This document shows, one piece after another, positions 1 to 5,876 of a stretch of DNA of 6,079 bases; the stretch's first letter is position 1, and each line of letters starts with the position of its first letter. The notes under the pieces are model-generated. The model was given only the letters and a program-made list of their open reading frames with translations. It had not been told where the DNA came from and searched no databases. The translations under genes were made by a program, and so were the position numbers. Origin of the DNA: Actinomycetota bacterium (GTDB lineage: Bacteria > Actinomycetota > Thermoleophilia > RBG-16-64-13). The stretch spans positions 1 through 6,079 of the forward strand of contig PMIZ01000351.1 of assembly GCA_003157225.1 (NCBI GenBank), written 5' to 3'.

Positions 1-454
1 CGATCATGGGGAAGGAGAGAAAGATGTCACAGATGCGCATGATGATGTCGTCGATTATCCCCCTCATACCCGCCGCGACCACGCCCACGATGCAGCCGAT
101 CGTCACCGACAGGAAGACGGTGATGACGCTAGCAACCAGTGAGATGCGGGCGCCGTAAAGCACCCGGCTGAATATGTCACGACCGAATTCGTCGGTACCG
201 AACAGGTGGTGCCAGGAGGGAGCCTTCAGGACCTCCTCAGCCGACGCCGTGCCCTTGATCGATTCCGGATGCGGAGCGATATACGGGGCCGTGATAGCGA
301 CCAGGACCAGGAGGGCTATGTAGACGATGGCTATTTTCTGGAGCGTGTTGCGGGACAAAACGTGCCATTGCAGACGGAACTGACGCCACCGAGCCCGGCT
401 GGCGGTGAGGTACACAGGGGCAGCAGCTTGCTTGGTTGCGGGAAGGCCAGACAT
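1..454 (-). CDS. DppC/OppC-like ABC transporter permease, N-terminal part (runs off left edge)
   Basis: This is the second membrane subunit of a peptide/nickel-type ABC importer. With its DppB-like partner it would form the inner-membrane channel for substrate delivered by the binding lipoprotein. 151 residues are visible and the frame is open to the window edge, so the C-terminal half, including the EAA loop that contacts the ATPase, is missing. A cytoplasmic N-terminus is followed by a first membrane segment at about residues 40-62. The family hallmark GTDEFGRDIFSRVLYGARIS lies at 86-105 and leads into a second hydrophobic segment at about 106-129. The segment ending DIFLSFPM is also typical of DppC proteins. 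The ATG at 454 is chosen because AGGAGG lies 8 bases upstream. The gap to the preceding permease gene is 12 bp, so the two are probably translationally linked. Family assignment is firm; the substrate (peptide, nickel, sugar oligomer or other) is unknown. Confidence 0.93.
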   Translation of the reverse strand, partial: MSGLPATKQAAAPVYLTASRARWRQFRLQWHVLSRNTLQKIAIVYIALLVLVAITAPYIAPHPESIKGTASAEEVLKAPSWHHLFGTDEFGRDIFSRVLYGARISLVASVITVFLSVTIGCIVGVVAAGMRGIIDDIIMRICDIFLSFPMI

Positions 455-462
455 CGTCACCA

Positions 463-468
463 CCTCCT
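463..468 (-). promoter_or_regulatory. Ribosome binding site of the DppC-like gene, overlapping the upstream stop codon
   Basis: Read on the minus strand, the TAG stop of the DppB-like gene (467-469) runs directly into AGGAGG (463-468), 8 bases before the ATG at 454. A ribosome ending the first permease therefore stops on the ribosome binding site of the second. This suits equal production of the two permease subunits by coupled translation. Confidence 0.8.
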
Positions 469-1480
469 AGCTGATCCGCACGCGCGGGTCGATCGCCAGC
501 ATGATGTCGGCGAAAGTGTTCAGGATGAGAAAGGCCACCGCCGAGACCAGGGTTACTCCCATGATCACCGGGTAGTCCAGTTTGCTGACTCCGGTAGCCA
601 CGTACTGTCCCATCCCCGGCCAGGAGAAGATTTCCTCGATGAGGAAGGTGCTGACGATCATCTGGGCGACGTAGATGGCCGTGCTGGTGATGACAGGCCC
701 GACGGAGTTCTTGAGAGCGTGGCGGTAGAGCACGCTCCGTTCGGGTAGCCCGTAGGAACGCTTGGCGGTAACGTACTCCTCGGTCAAGGTTTCCACCATG
801 GCGGCGCGTGTGATCCGCTGCGTTCCGCCCAGGGCGATCCCGGTCATGGCGATTACCGGGAGCACCAGGTGGACGATGTGATCCCAGAATGCCGTGAAGT
901 TGCCCGTCACGAGCGCATCGATAACAGGGAAGCCGGTGATTTTGGTGACCGGATGGAGCAGGCCCACCGTGGTCGAGAATGCTCCGCTCAGCGGCAGGAG
1001 ATGCAGTGAGTTCGAGAAGATGTCTATCAGAGCAAGCGCCAGCCAGAAGGTAGGGATGGAGATGAGCCCGACGGCCAAGATTCGGCTGGCGTGATCCGGC
1101 AATCGGTCCTTTTTGTTCGCAGAGATGACCCCTAACGGTATGCCGATCAATGTCATCAGTATCACCGAGAAGAAGATCAACTCCAGCGTGTAGGGCAGAG
1201 TCTGGCCTATGTCGCCGAGAACCGCGCGCTTGGTCATGAGCGAGACGCCCCAGTCACCGCTGAAGAAGTTCTTGATGTATATGCCGATCTGGACCACCAG
1301 CGGCTTGTCTAGGCCAAGCGTTGTCTCCGCCTCTACCCGCTGCTCCGGGGTTGCCCGTATCCCCGCGTACTGCGTGACAGGATCGACAGGCGCTACATGC
1401 ATGACCGCGAACATGATCACGAGCACGCCGAACAGCACCAGTACGCTTAGCCCCAAGCGGCGGACAAGAAAACGACCCAC
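467..1480 (-). CDS. DppB/OppB-like ABC transporter permease
   Basis: This is an inner-membrane permease subunit of a peptide/nickel-type (Dpp/Opp) ABC importer. The 337 residues are the usual length for the family. The N-terminus has the typical layout: a basic start with RR at 7-8, a membrane segment at about 9-29, then APVDP at 30-34 where most relatives have PGDP. Further hydrophobic segments lie at about 98-120, 133-155, 203-219, 261-283 and 305-329. The cytoplasmic EAA loop that docks on the ATPase is at about 234-264 (EEYVTAKRSYGLPE followed by RHALKNSVGPVI). The C-terminus ends with the family-typical DPRVRIS. The start is GTG at 1480, supported by a strong GGAGGAGGAGG 7 bases upstream. 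The gene lies 139 bp after the binding-protein gene and 12 bp before the second permease gene. Substrate is not predictable from this subunit. Confidence 0.95.
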   Translation of the reverse strand: MGRFLVRRLGLSVLVLFGVLVIMFAVMHVAPVDPVTQYAGIRATPEQRVEAETTLGLDKPLVVQIGIYIKNFFSGDWGVSLMTKRAVLGDIGQTLPYTLELIFFSVILMTLIGIPLGVISANKKDRLPDHASRILAVGLISIPTFWLALALIDIFSNSLHLLPLSGAFSTTVGLLHPVTKITGFPVIDALVTGNFTAFWDHIVHLVLPVIAMTGIALGGTQRITRAAMVETLTEEYVTAKRSYGLPERSVLYRHALKNSVGPVITSTAIYVAQMIVSTFLIEEIFSWPGMGQYVATGVSKLDYPVIMGVTLVSAVAFLILNTFADIMLAIDPRVRIS

Positions 1481-1487
1481 CCTTCTG

Positions 1488-1498
1488 CCTCCTCCTCC
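1488..1498 (-). promoter_or_regulatory. Ribosome binding site that fixes the GTG start of the DppB-like gene
   Basis: The minus strand reads GGAGGAGGAGG, ending 7 bases before the GTG at 1480. No ATG gives a better-supported start for the basic N-terminus followed by the first membrane segment. This strong site supports the GTG. Confidence 0.75.
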
Positions 1499-1543
1499 CT
1501 GTCAGGCCCGTTCCACGATCAGACTAGCCATGATCTTCTCGAT

Positions 1544-1580
1544 CCCGTGTGCATCGCCCTGGGGGGGCGGTGCACACGGG
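1544..1580 (-). promoter_or_regulatory. Long intercistronic stem-loop between binding-protein and permease genes
   Basis: The arms 1544-1559 and 1565-1580 are inverted repeats that pair at 15 of 16 positions. The single mismatch is 1554/1570, which is A-C in the minus-strand transcript. They enclose a 5-base loop (1560-1564). The structure begins 39 bases after the binding-protein stop codon. No run of T follows on either strand, so it is not a classical intrinsic terminator. Known binding-protein-dependent operons, such as malE-malF with its REP sequence, place such structures here; they protect the upstream message from 3' decay and reduce expression of the permeases. The structure is directly visible; the role is inferred. 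Confidence 0.75.
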
Positions 1581-1619
1581 GAATGCAGCATGGGTAGCGT
1601 CACACCTTTTCCGAGGTGC

Positions 1620-3296
1620 CTATTGCTCCATCGAGTACTCGTAGAAGTGAGGAATCATGAAGTCGGGGTCGGTGAACCCCGCGAAACCTTTGATCTTGGT
1701 GCTCACTGCCGGGAGATCGTCGTTGTTGCAGACGAGGATGATCGGCATCTGCTCCATGGCTATCTTGTCGGCCTGGATGAGCATGTCGGTAGCCTTGCCC
1801 GGGTCGTTGGTCATGATCGCGTAGGCATCGGCGATGAGCTTGTCGATATCGTCGTTCTTCCACTTGCTGAGGTTGTAGGCGCTCCCCGACTGGAGGTCCA
1901 TCTCCAACGTGCCGACACCGTCCGCCAGGCCCGGCTCGCCGATAACGACCATGTTCTTGGTCGGCTTGTCGCTCATGGCGTCCTGGAAGATCACGCCGAT
2001 ATCCAGCGGCTGGACATCCAGGGTGACGTTGAGCTCGGCGAGCGCTGTCTTGTAGAGTTCCATCGCCCTCATGCCTTCAGGAGAGGCGTTGTCGGTGGAA
2101 CAACTGACCGTCACACCGCCGTTCGGGTATTTCGACTTGGCGAGGTACTCCTTCGCCTTGGCCATGTCCTGCTTGTTGGTGCCCATGGCCGACACTTGCT
2201 TGTCGTAGCCGGGGAAGGGCGAGGCGATGAACCCCGACATAGCCGTGGCGTAGCCGCCAAACCCCAGCTTGCAGATGTCCTCGTAGGGCATGGCATAGTA
2301 GAGAGCTAGCCGGAAGTTCTGATCGTCCGTGGGCGCGAGCTGGCAGTTGAGGTGCGCCGCCAGTTGGTTGGCAGTCGGGGTCACTACTACCTTGAACTTC
2401 CCGGTCGAGTTGACCCTGTCGACATCGGTCTCCGGGGTGGGATCGATGAGCTGGACTACACCCTGCTCGAGGTTCTGTACGCGCGTGGCCGGCTCGGTGA
2501 TCGAGCGAATGATGGCTATCTGAGGACACTTGGCGTGATCTCCGCTCCAACCGCCCCAGTAGTTCGGGTTCCGAGTCATGGTGGTTTCCACGGTGGTGTT
2601 CACCGTCTTCAGCATGTACGGACCGGTCCCGGCGTTGCCCCCGGGCTGATAGGCGTTGTCGCCGAGCTTGTTGACTGCCGTGGGCGAGACGATGAAGGGA
2701 GTCCAGCAGAGCGAGTAGAGGAGGGGATAGCCGTACTTGAGCTTGAAGACGACCGTCGAGGCATCGGGGGTCGCAATCGAGTCCACCATCACCAGATGGT
2801 AGGCGACTCCTCCCTTCGCGGCCAGATCGTACGAGAACTTGACCGCCGCCGAGTCAAACGCCGTGCCGTCTTGGAACTTGACCCCGTTCCGGAGATGGAA
2901 GGTCCAGGTCAAGCCGTCCGAGGAGATATCCCAACTGGTCGCCAGTTGGGGGTTGTACTTGTTGGTGAGAGCGTTGTAGCTGACCAGTCTCTCGTACACG
3001 TTTTCGTCGGTCGTGAACCCGTACTGGTCCTTGTTCGGGTCCATGCTCTCGTTGGCGGCAAAAGCGGTCGCAAACGTCATGATGCTTTCGGTGGATGAGC
3101 CGCCTCCGCCGCCGCATCCAACCACGCCGACCGCAAACAGCAGCAGTACCGCGACCAGCACTACTACAGCGCCAAGCGCCCCCACGAAATAGCGGCGCTT
3201 TGAGCCAGAGGCCGGACCCGACCGGCTCTTGCCCAAGGTGGCAAGGATCCCGTCCTTGCCCACAATGTCATGCCCACCTTTCCGACTGACGAACAT
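1620..3296 (-). CDS. Family 5 solute-binding lipoprotein of a Dpp/Opp-type ABC importer
   Basis: This is the extracytoplasmic receptor that captures substrate and hands it to the two permeases encoded downstream. The chosen start gives 558 residues, within the family range. A hydrophobic helix at about 36-60 ends in a lipobox, VVG-C with Cys61, followed by a glycine/serine linker, so the mature protein would be lipid-anchored. Family 5 features follow in order: ESMDPNKDQYG at 83-93, YERLVSYNA at 101-109, PQLATSWDISSDGLTWTFHL at 116-135, DGTAFDSAAVKFSYD at 143-157, and GTGPYMLK near 223-230 followed by NPNYWGG. A C-terminal lobe ends in IPHFYEYSMEQ. The ATG at 3296 is preferred because AAGGAGG lies 4 bases upstream; the in-frame ATG at 3368 would translate that site and add only low-complexity residues. 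Odd points are a 35-residue charged stretch before the membrane helix and six cysteines in the mature part. Substrate is unknown; homologues bind peptides, nickel, glutathione, opines or oligosaccharides. Confidence 0.95.
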   Translation of the reverse strand: MFVSRKGGHDIVGKDGILATLGKSRSGPASGSKRRYFVGALGAVVVLVAVLLLFAVGVVGCGGGGGSSTESIMTFATAFAANESMDPNKDQYGFTTDENVYERLVSYNALTNKYNPQLATSWDISSDGLTWTFHLRNGVKFQDGTAFDSAAVKFSYDLAAKGGVAYHLVMVDSIATPDASTVVFKLKYGYPLLYSLCWTPFIVSPTAVNKLGDNAYQPGGNAGTGPYMLKTVNTTVETTMTRNPNYWGGWSGDHAKCPQIAIIRSITEPATRVQNLEQGVVQLIDPTPETDVDRVNSTGKFKVVVTPTANQLAAHLNCQLAPTDDQNFRLALYYAMPYEDICKLGFGGYATAMSGFIASPFPGYDKQVSAMGTNKQDMAKAKEYLAKSKYPNGGVTVSCSTDNASPEGMRAMELYKTALAELNVTLDVQPLDIGVIFQDAMSDKPTKNMVVIGEPGLADGVGTLEMDLQSGSAYNLSKWKNDDIDKLIADAYAIMTNDPGKATDMLIQADKIAMEQMPIILVCNNDDLPAVSTKIKGFAGFTDPDFMIPHFYEYSMEQ

Positions 3297-3300
3297 GATG

Positions 3301-3307
3301 CCTCCTT
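3301..3307 (-). promoter_or_regulatory. Ribosome binding site of the solute-binding protein gene
   Basis: The minus strand reads AAGGAGG followed by CATC and then the ATG at 3296. The 4-base spacing is a little short but the match is strong. This site argues against the longer frame that begins at 3368. Confidence 0.7.
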
Positions 3308-3380
3308 CTTTGCCTTCGGTGCCCGACCCTCTTCCTACAGACGATCCGGCCAAGGACCCCCCATTCAAATGCCCTGCGCC

Positions 3381-3397
3381 GGAAGCAGATCGCTTCC
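3381..3397. promoter_or_regulatory. Inverted repeat upstream of the importer operon (possible operator or leader hairpin)
   Basis: GGAAGC and GCTTCC form perfect 6-base arms around a 5-base centre (AGATC). The dyad lies 85-101 bases upstream of the binding-protein start codon, so it could be an operator for the importer operon or a small hairpin in its leader. Nothing else in the window repeats it, so the role is only inferred. Confidence 0.3.
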
Positions 3398-3547
3398 TGA
3401 ATATCTCCCGGTTTCGTTAGCCTGGGTTCATACCTCACCCCTCGGTCATCTTCATCTAGGACTGCAGCAAGGACACGTCCGTCCGCGGGCTGTGGACGGT
3501 GTTCGGGAAGCGGGGACAGCGCTGACCTCTGGCGTGATTCCGGTAGG

Positions 3548-3569
3548 GCCGTTTGGCGTGCACAACGGC
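3548..3569. repeat. Inverted repeat GCCGTT/AACGGC in the divergent region
   Basis: Perfect 6-base arms at 3548-3553 and 3564-3569 flank a 10-base centre that contains the palindrome GTGCAC. It could be a protein-binding dyad between the two divergent units. It could also be chance in GC-rich DNA. Confidence 0.2.
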
Positions 3570-3602
3570 TGCCCGTGATAGGGGGGACCCATCCCGATCA
3601 AC

Positions 3603-3631
3603 TTCACAGGCTCGCTTTCGACCACTGTGAT
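3603..3631 (+). promoter_or_regulatory. Candidate sigma70-type promoter of the cupin gene
   Basis: TTCACA (3603-3608, 5 of 6 to TTGACA) and TGTGAT (3626-3631, 4 of 6 to TATAAT) are separated by 17 bases. Transcription would start near 3638, about 13 bases before the shared dyad at 3651, so a bound repressor would block elongation or overlap the polymerase. Alternatives in the same strip are an extended -10 (TGG plus TATGCT, 3680-3688) and TACAGT at 3664 with a poor -35 element. The choice among them is uncertain. Confidence 0.35.
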
Positions 3632-3650
3632 ACTCTGATCTTTGGGAGCA

Positions 3651-3666
3651 GTAGTAGGACGACTAC
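3651..3666. promoter_or_regulatory. Candidate operator upstream of the cupin gene (shared dyad, copy 1)
   Basis: The sequence GTAGTAGGACGACTAC has symmetric arms GTAGT/ACTAC plus a symmetric inner G/C pair, giving the pattern GTAGTnGnnCnACTAC. A second copy with 14 of 16 identical bases lies at 5628-5643 in the MFS promoter region. A further palindrome, CTACAGTTGTAG (3663-3674), overlaps its right arm. A dyad of this size beside a promoter is typical of a dimeric repressor site. No regulator gene is in the window. Confidence 0.5.
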
Positions 3667-3774
3667 AGTTGTAGCAAGCTGGTATGCTCCTGTCAACTCC
3701 GGGTTTGTGGTCACCGTTCACCGCCAGGGCAAGTGCCGCCCCGCCGGGGGTGCAAGCAGGATCAAGGGCCGACA

Positions 3775-3784
3775 GAGGAAGGAG
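3775..3784 (+). promoter_or_regulatory. Ribosome binding site that fixes the cupin start
   Basis: GAGGAAGGAG ends 8 bases before the ATG at 3793. The in-frame ATG at 3733 has no such site and would add 20 residues unlike any cupin N-terminus, so the later start is chosen. Confidence 0.75.
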
Positions 3785-3792
3785 TAAGCAAG

Positions 3793-4218
3793 ATGACGGA
3801 CGCCAGTACTTACCAGAAAAACATCGTCACGCGCTACATGGCCGACACGAGCAAGTTCAAAGAGGGCGAGGTCGTCGCCCCCGTCATCTTCATCGATTCG
3901 AACTCTGTTCCCGGGTCGTTCTATGCGGAGTATGTCTTCTACCGGAAGGCCTCTGACGGCTCTCCGCCGGAGCACAGCCACGACGATTCCGATGAGATCC
4001 TCATGTTCTTCGGCAGCGACCTGGAGCATCCGCACGACCTATGCGGCGAGATCGAGCTCTGGATAGCGGGCGAGAAATACATGCTGACCGAAAGCGCGAT
4101 GATCTTTGTGCCCAAGGGAGTGAAGCATTGTCCAGTGTACTGCCGGAGGTGCGACAGGCCGATCATCATGGTGTCGACGACGCCGGGGCAGTACTACAGC
4201 AGGGACGGCATCGAGTAG
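3793..4218 (+). CDS. Single-domain cupin protein, probably metal-binding
   Basis: This is a 141-residue protein with one conserved cupin beta-barrel. Cupin motif 1 is visible as EHSHDDSDE (60-68), giving probable metal ligands His61, His63 and Glu68. Motif 2 is FVPKGVKH (105-112), with His112 as the fourth ligand. All four usual ligands are present, so the site should bind a divalent metal such as iron, manganese, zinc or nickel. There is no signal peptide, so it should be cytoplasmic. Unusually, Cys113, Cys117 and Cys120 follow the last metal ligand as HCPVYCRRC, a possible second thiol or metal site. Small cupins can be dioxygenases, isomerases, decarboxylases or ligand sensors, and the exact reaction cannot be read here. 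The gene converges on the MFS gene with an 11-bp gap and shares an upstream dyad with it, which suggests a common pathway. The N-terminal 30 residues are not recognised. Confidence 0.88.
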   Translation: MTDASTYQKNIVTRYMADTSKFKEGEVVAPVIFIDSNSVPGSFYAEYVFYRKASDGSPPEHSHDDSDEILMFFGSDLEHPHDLCGEIELWIAGEKYMLTESAMIFVPKGVKHCPVYCRRCDRPIIMVSTTPGQYYSRDGIE

Positions 4219-4229
4219 CGCCAGGCGGC

Positions 4230-5531
4230 TCAGCGCACACGTGGCGCAATCGACGCAACACTCGGCTCGGCCCCTGGATCCGACCCACTAGCTTCCGCTG
4301 GGTTGATCTGAATGGTGGGTGCACGCTCGAGCCGTGCGCTTTCGCGCCCAAGGATCGGCGCGGCGATCATCAAGCCGACGAGGCCGACCGCGCCACATAC
4401 GACGATGACGTAGCCCGAGATCACGTTGTAGATAGCAGGCACGATCAACGTTCCCAGCAGCCCGCCGACCATCATCGACGTCGAATCGAGGCCCTGTATC
4501 GTGCCGATCCATTTCGGTGGGCTCACCTGGACCATGAACCCCTGTTTCGCCGGGTTGCCGACCGCAAAGGCCAAGCCGGTGACCACGGCCAACACGAGAT
4601 AGAGAGCGAAGCTCTTGGTGAGACCGCAGACCACCATCCCCAAGGCCGCGACACCGCTGCCGACGAACATGAGGAGGAAACGGCTGTAGCGATCGGCGAG
4701 CATACCGCCCGCGAACGAGAGCACCATGGGAACGCTCATGACGATCCACATGACCGAGACCATGGTCATCGAGGCGCCAAGGTGCTGGAGCCAGAGGCTC
4801 CATATCACCTCGAACCCGCCGAATCCGAAGTTGGTCGTGAAACTCACCACGAGGAAGCCAAAGATGGCCGGGGTGAGGACTGTCCGGTAGCTGGGCCGGC
4901 GCTCTCTGCCCGTGCGTGCAGCCTTCCGCCGCGTGGTGGCCGCCGGCTCGTGGATCAGAAACACCATGACGACGGCGGTGGCGGCCGCGAGCGCCGCGCC
5001 GAAGTAGAAGATGGCATAGAAGCCCAGCCGCCCACCGCCCACCGCGTGGTACAGCACCGCTCCGAGCGCCGGTCCGGCGATTGCTCCCCCGAACTGGGCG
5101 GACATGACCATTCCGAGGGCCCGGCTTCGCTGGGCGGGGACGCTGACGTCGGCCACGAAGGCGAACATCACCCCGCCGGCGGCGGCGCTCATGCCCTCGA
5201 GTAGCCTGAAGAGCAGAAACCACCTCGGATCGAGGGTGAGGGTGAAGAGAAAGGACGCTATGGCGATGAGGATCATGCCGGCGATCATAATGGGCTTGCG
5301 CCCCACCATATCGCTCAGCCAGCCGAACAACGATGAGAAGAGAATGGTCCCGAGATAGAAACTGGCGGCGATGAAGCCGATCATAGCTACTGAGCTGTGG
5401 CCCTGGTCCTTCAGGAAGATGGGGAGGTAGGGCAGGATCCCACTGAATCCGGTCCATATGGCAAACTCGGACACGCAGACGGTGCCAAGCTGGAGCCAAT
5501 TCGTTTTCGCGGACTGCGCCGATTCGGCCAC
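4230..5531 (-). CDS. MFS transporter, drug:H+ antiporter-like
   Basis: This is a 433-residue integral inner-membrane transporter of the major facilitator superfamily, normal length for 12 helices. Motif A, GWLSDMVGRKPIM, is at 70-82 between helices 2 and 3. Helix 4 carries FRLLEGMSAAAGG (108-120) with the conserved Arg109. Helix 5 carries GGAIAGPALGAVL (148-160), which fits the antiporter motif C and favours proton-driven export. A basic cytoplasmic loop at about 196-216 (RRKAARTGRERR) separates the two six-helix halves. A second motif-A-like GGMLADRYSR is at 275-284. The last 35 or so residues are hydrophilic. The start is GTG at 5531 with a weak GGGG site 7 bases upstream; an ATG 5 bases earlier is out of frame. 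The gene is monocistronic in the window and has its own promoter. Substrate is unknown: drug, metabolite or sugar export are all possible, and uptake is not excluded. Confidence 0.93.
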   Translation of the reverse strand: MAESAQSAKTNWLQLGTVCVSEFAIWTGFSGILPYLPIFLKDQGHSSVAMIGFIAASFYLGTILFSSLFGWLSDMVGRKPIMIAGMILIAIASFLFTLTLDPRWFLLFRLLEGMSAAAGGVMFAFVADVSVPAQRSRALGMVMSAQFGGAIAGPALGAVLYHAVGGGRLGFYAIFYFGAALAAATAVVMVFLIHEPAATTRRKAARTGRERRPSYRTVLTPAIFGFLVVSFTTNFGFGGFEVIWSLWLQHLGASMTMVSVMWIVMSVPMVLSFAGGMLADRYSRFLLMFVGSGVAALGMVVCGLTKSFALYLVLAVVTGLAFAVGNPAKQGFMVQVSPPKWIGTIQGLDSTSMMVGGLLGTLIVPAIYNVISGYVIVVCGAVGLVGLMIAAPILGRESARLERAPTIQINPAEASGSDPGAEPSVASIAPRVR

Positions 5532-5627
5532 TGCATATCCCCGGTTCAGCGACGCCCAGTCCCGACCGTCACTCTCGGAGCATCAACTTCGGCGCCGACC
5601 ATGACAGCGGCTTCGCGCGGGTCGCGT

Positions 5628-5643
5628 GTAGTAGTGCGACTAC
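5628..5643. promoter_or_regulatory. Candidate operator in the MFS promoter region (shared dyad, copy 2)
   Basis: GTAGTAGTGCGACTAC matches the copy at 3651-3666 at 14 of 16 positions and keeps the same symmetric pattern GTAGTnGnnCnACTAC. It lies 8 bases downstream of the predicted -10 element on the minus strand, covering about +2 to +17. That is a classical position for repression by steric block. The binding protein is not in this window. Confidence 0.5.
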
Positions 5644-5651
5644 CGGAATTC

Positions 5652-5680
5652 AACTTAGCAACGGGTATCCAAGCTGTCAA
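5652..5680 (-). promoter_or_regulatory. Predicted sigma70-type promoter of the MFS gene
   Basis: On the minus strand a perfect -35 TTGACA (5675-5680) is followed by a 17-base spacer and a weak -10 TAAGTT (5652-5657, 3 of 6). Transcription would start near 5645, giving a leader of about 114 bases before the GTG. A strong -35 with a weak -10 and an adjacent dyad fits a regulated promoter. Confidence 0.55.
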
Positions 5681-5715
5681 GACGAGTCCACTCATCAGCG
5701 GGGATGAGCCCGTCT
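5680..5715. repeat. Two-step inverted repeat touching the MFS -35 element
   Basis: Inner arms CTCATC (5691-5696) and GATGAG (5703-5708) enclose a 6-base centre. Outer arms AGACG (5680-5684) and CGTCT (5711-5715) extend the pairing after an internal loop. No T-run follows on either strand, so it is unlikely to be a terminator of the thioredoxin-like gene. It could be an upstream binding site. Confidence 0.3.
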
Positions 5716-5876
5716 CGGGCGGCGTCAGTCTCACGGAGTCGGTGGCGTTCGTGAATGCGGCGGCTCCCTACATCTACGTGGCCGTCGTCTCGCCTCGCCG
5801 CACCTCACGCTACTCTACGGGAAGCGCACGGTCGCGAAACGCCCGTCGCGAAGGGTCAGCCGGTGGTGGTTGTCGC

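Larger units (their letters stand above)
3297..3792. other. Divergent intergenic region between importer operon and cupin gene
   Basis: This 496-bp stretch separates two divergent transcription units and has no convincing gene. An 89-codon frame on the minus strand (3452-3721) lacks a recognisable domain and overlaps the cupin promoter region. The region does contain several dyads, a candidate rightward promoter and a 16-bp palindrome shared with the MFS promoter region. No clear leftward -35/-10 pair for the importer operon was found. A short GC hairpin (CCCC-GCC-GGGG, 3739-3749) lies in the likely leader of the cupin message. Confidence 0.7.
5532..5876. other. Intergenic region upstream of the MFS gene
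   Basis: This 345-bp stretch holds the MFS promoter, the shared dyad and a stem-loop upstream of the -35 element, but no convincing gene. A 62-codon minus-strand frame (5546-5734, GTG start) lacks a ribosome binding site and contains the promoter. A plus-strand frame open from 5601 to the window edge has no ribosome binding site and its second half is codon-for-codon antisense to the thioredoxin-like gene. Near the left-running gene end, the 8-mer GTCGCGAA occurs twice (5831-5838 and 5845-5852). Because it contains the palindrome TCGCGA, the two copies could pair as a weak hairpin. Confidence 0.6.

Noticed and set aside
1209..2309. Long plus-strand open frame (366 codons) opposite the permease and binding-protein genes
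   Set aside because: It spans the junction of two clear minus-strand genes, shows no domain, and is the expected antisense shadow in GC-rich coding DNA.
3157..3172. Half-match to the shared dyad (GTAGTAGTGC on the minus strand) inside the binding-protein signal region
   Set aside because: It is made by codons for a Val-Val-Val-Leu run and lacks the second palindromic arm.
3537..3546. ATTCCGGTAG shared with the minus strand next to the MFS dyad (5640-5649)
   Set aside because: A 10-base match is expected about this often by chance between intergenic regions of this size, and it is not symmetric.
3452..3721. Minus-strand 89-codon frame with CYNC and CPCC motifs upstream of the importer
   Set aside because: No ribosome binding site or recognisable domain, and it overlaps the cupin promoter and operator region; the Cys pairs look incidental.
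4218..4247. GCGCCA/TGGCGC inverted repeat at the cupin-MFS convergence as a two-way terminator
   Set aside because: Only 6 pairs around an 18-base loop, mostly inside the MFS coding end, with no T-run on either side.
4041..5499. Long frames opposite or out of frame with the MFS gene (plus 4041-5204, minus 4288-5499)
   Set aside because: Their translations are rich in Arg, His, Asp and Pro with no membrane segments or motifs, while the 4230-5531 frame has all MFS signatures.
5546..5734. Minus-strand 62-codon frame ending 14 bases before the MFS start, as a possible leader peptide
   Set aside because: It has a GTG start with no ribosome binding site, and the predicted promoter lies inside it, so the transcript would not include its start.
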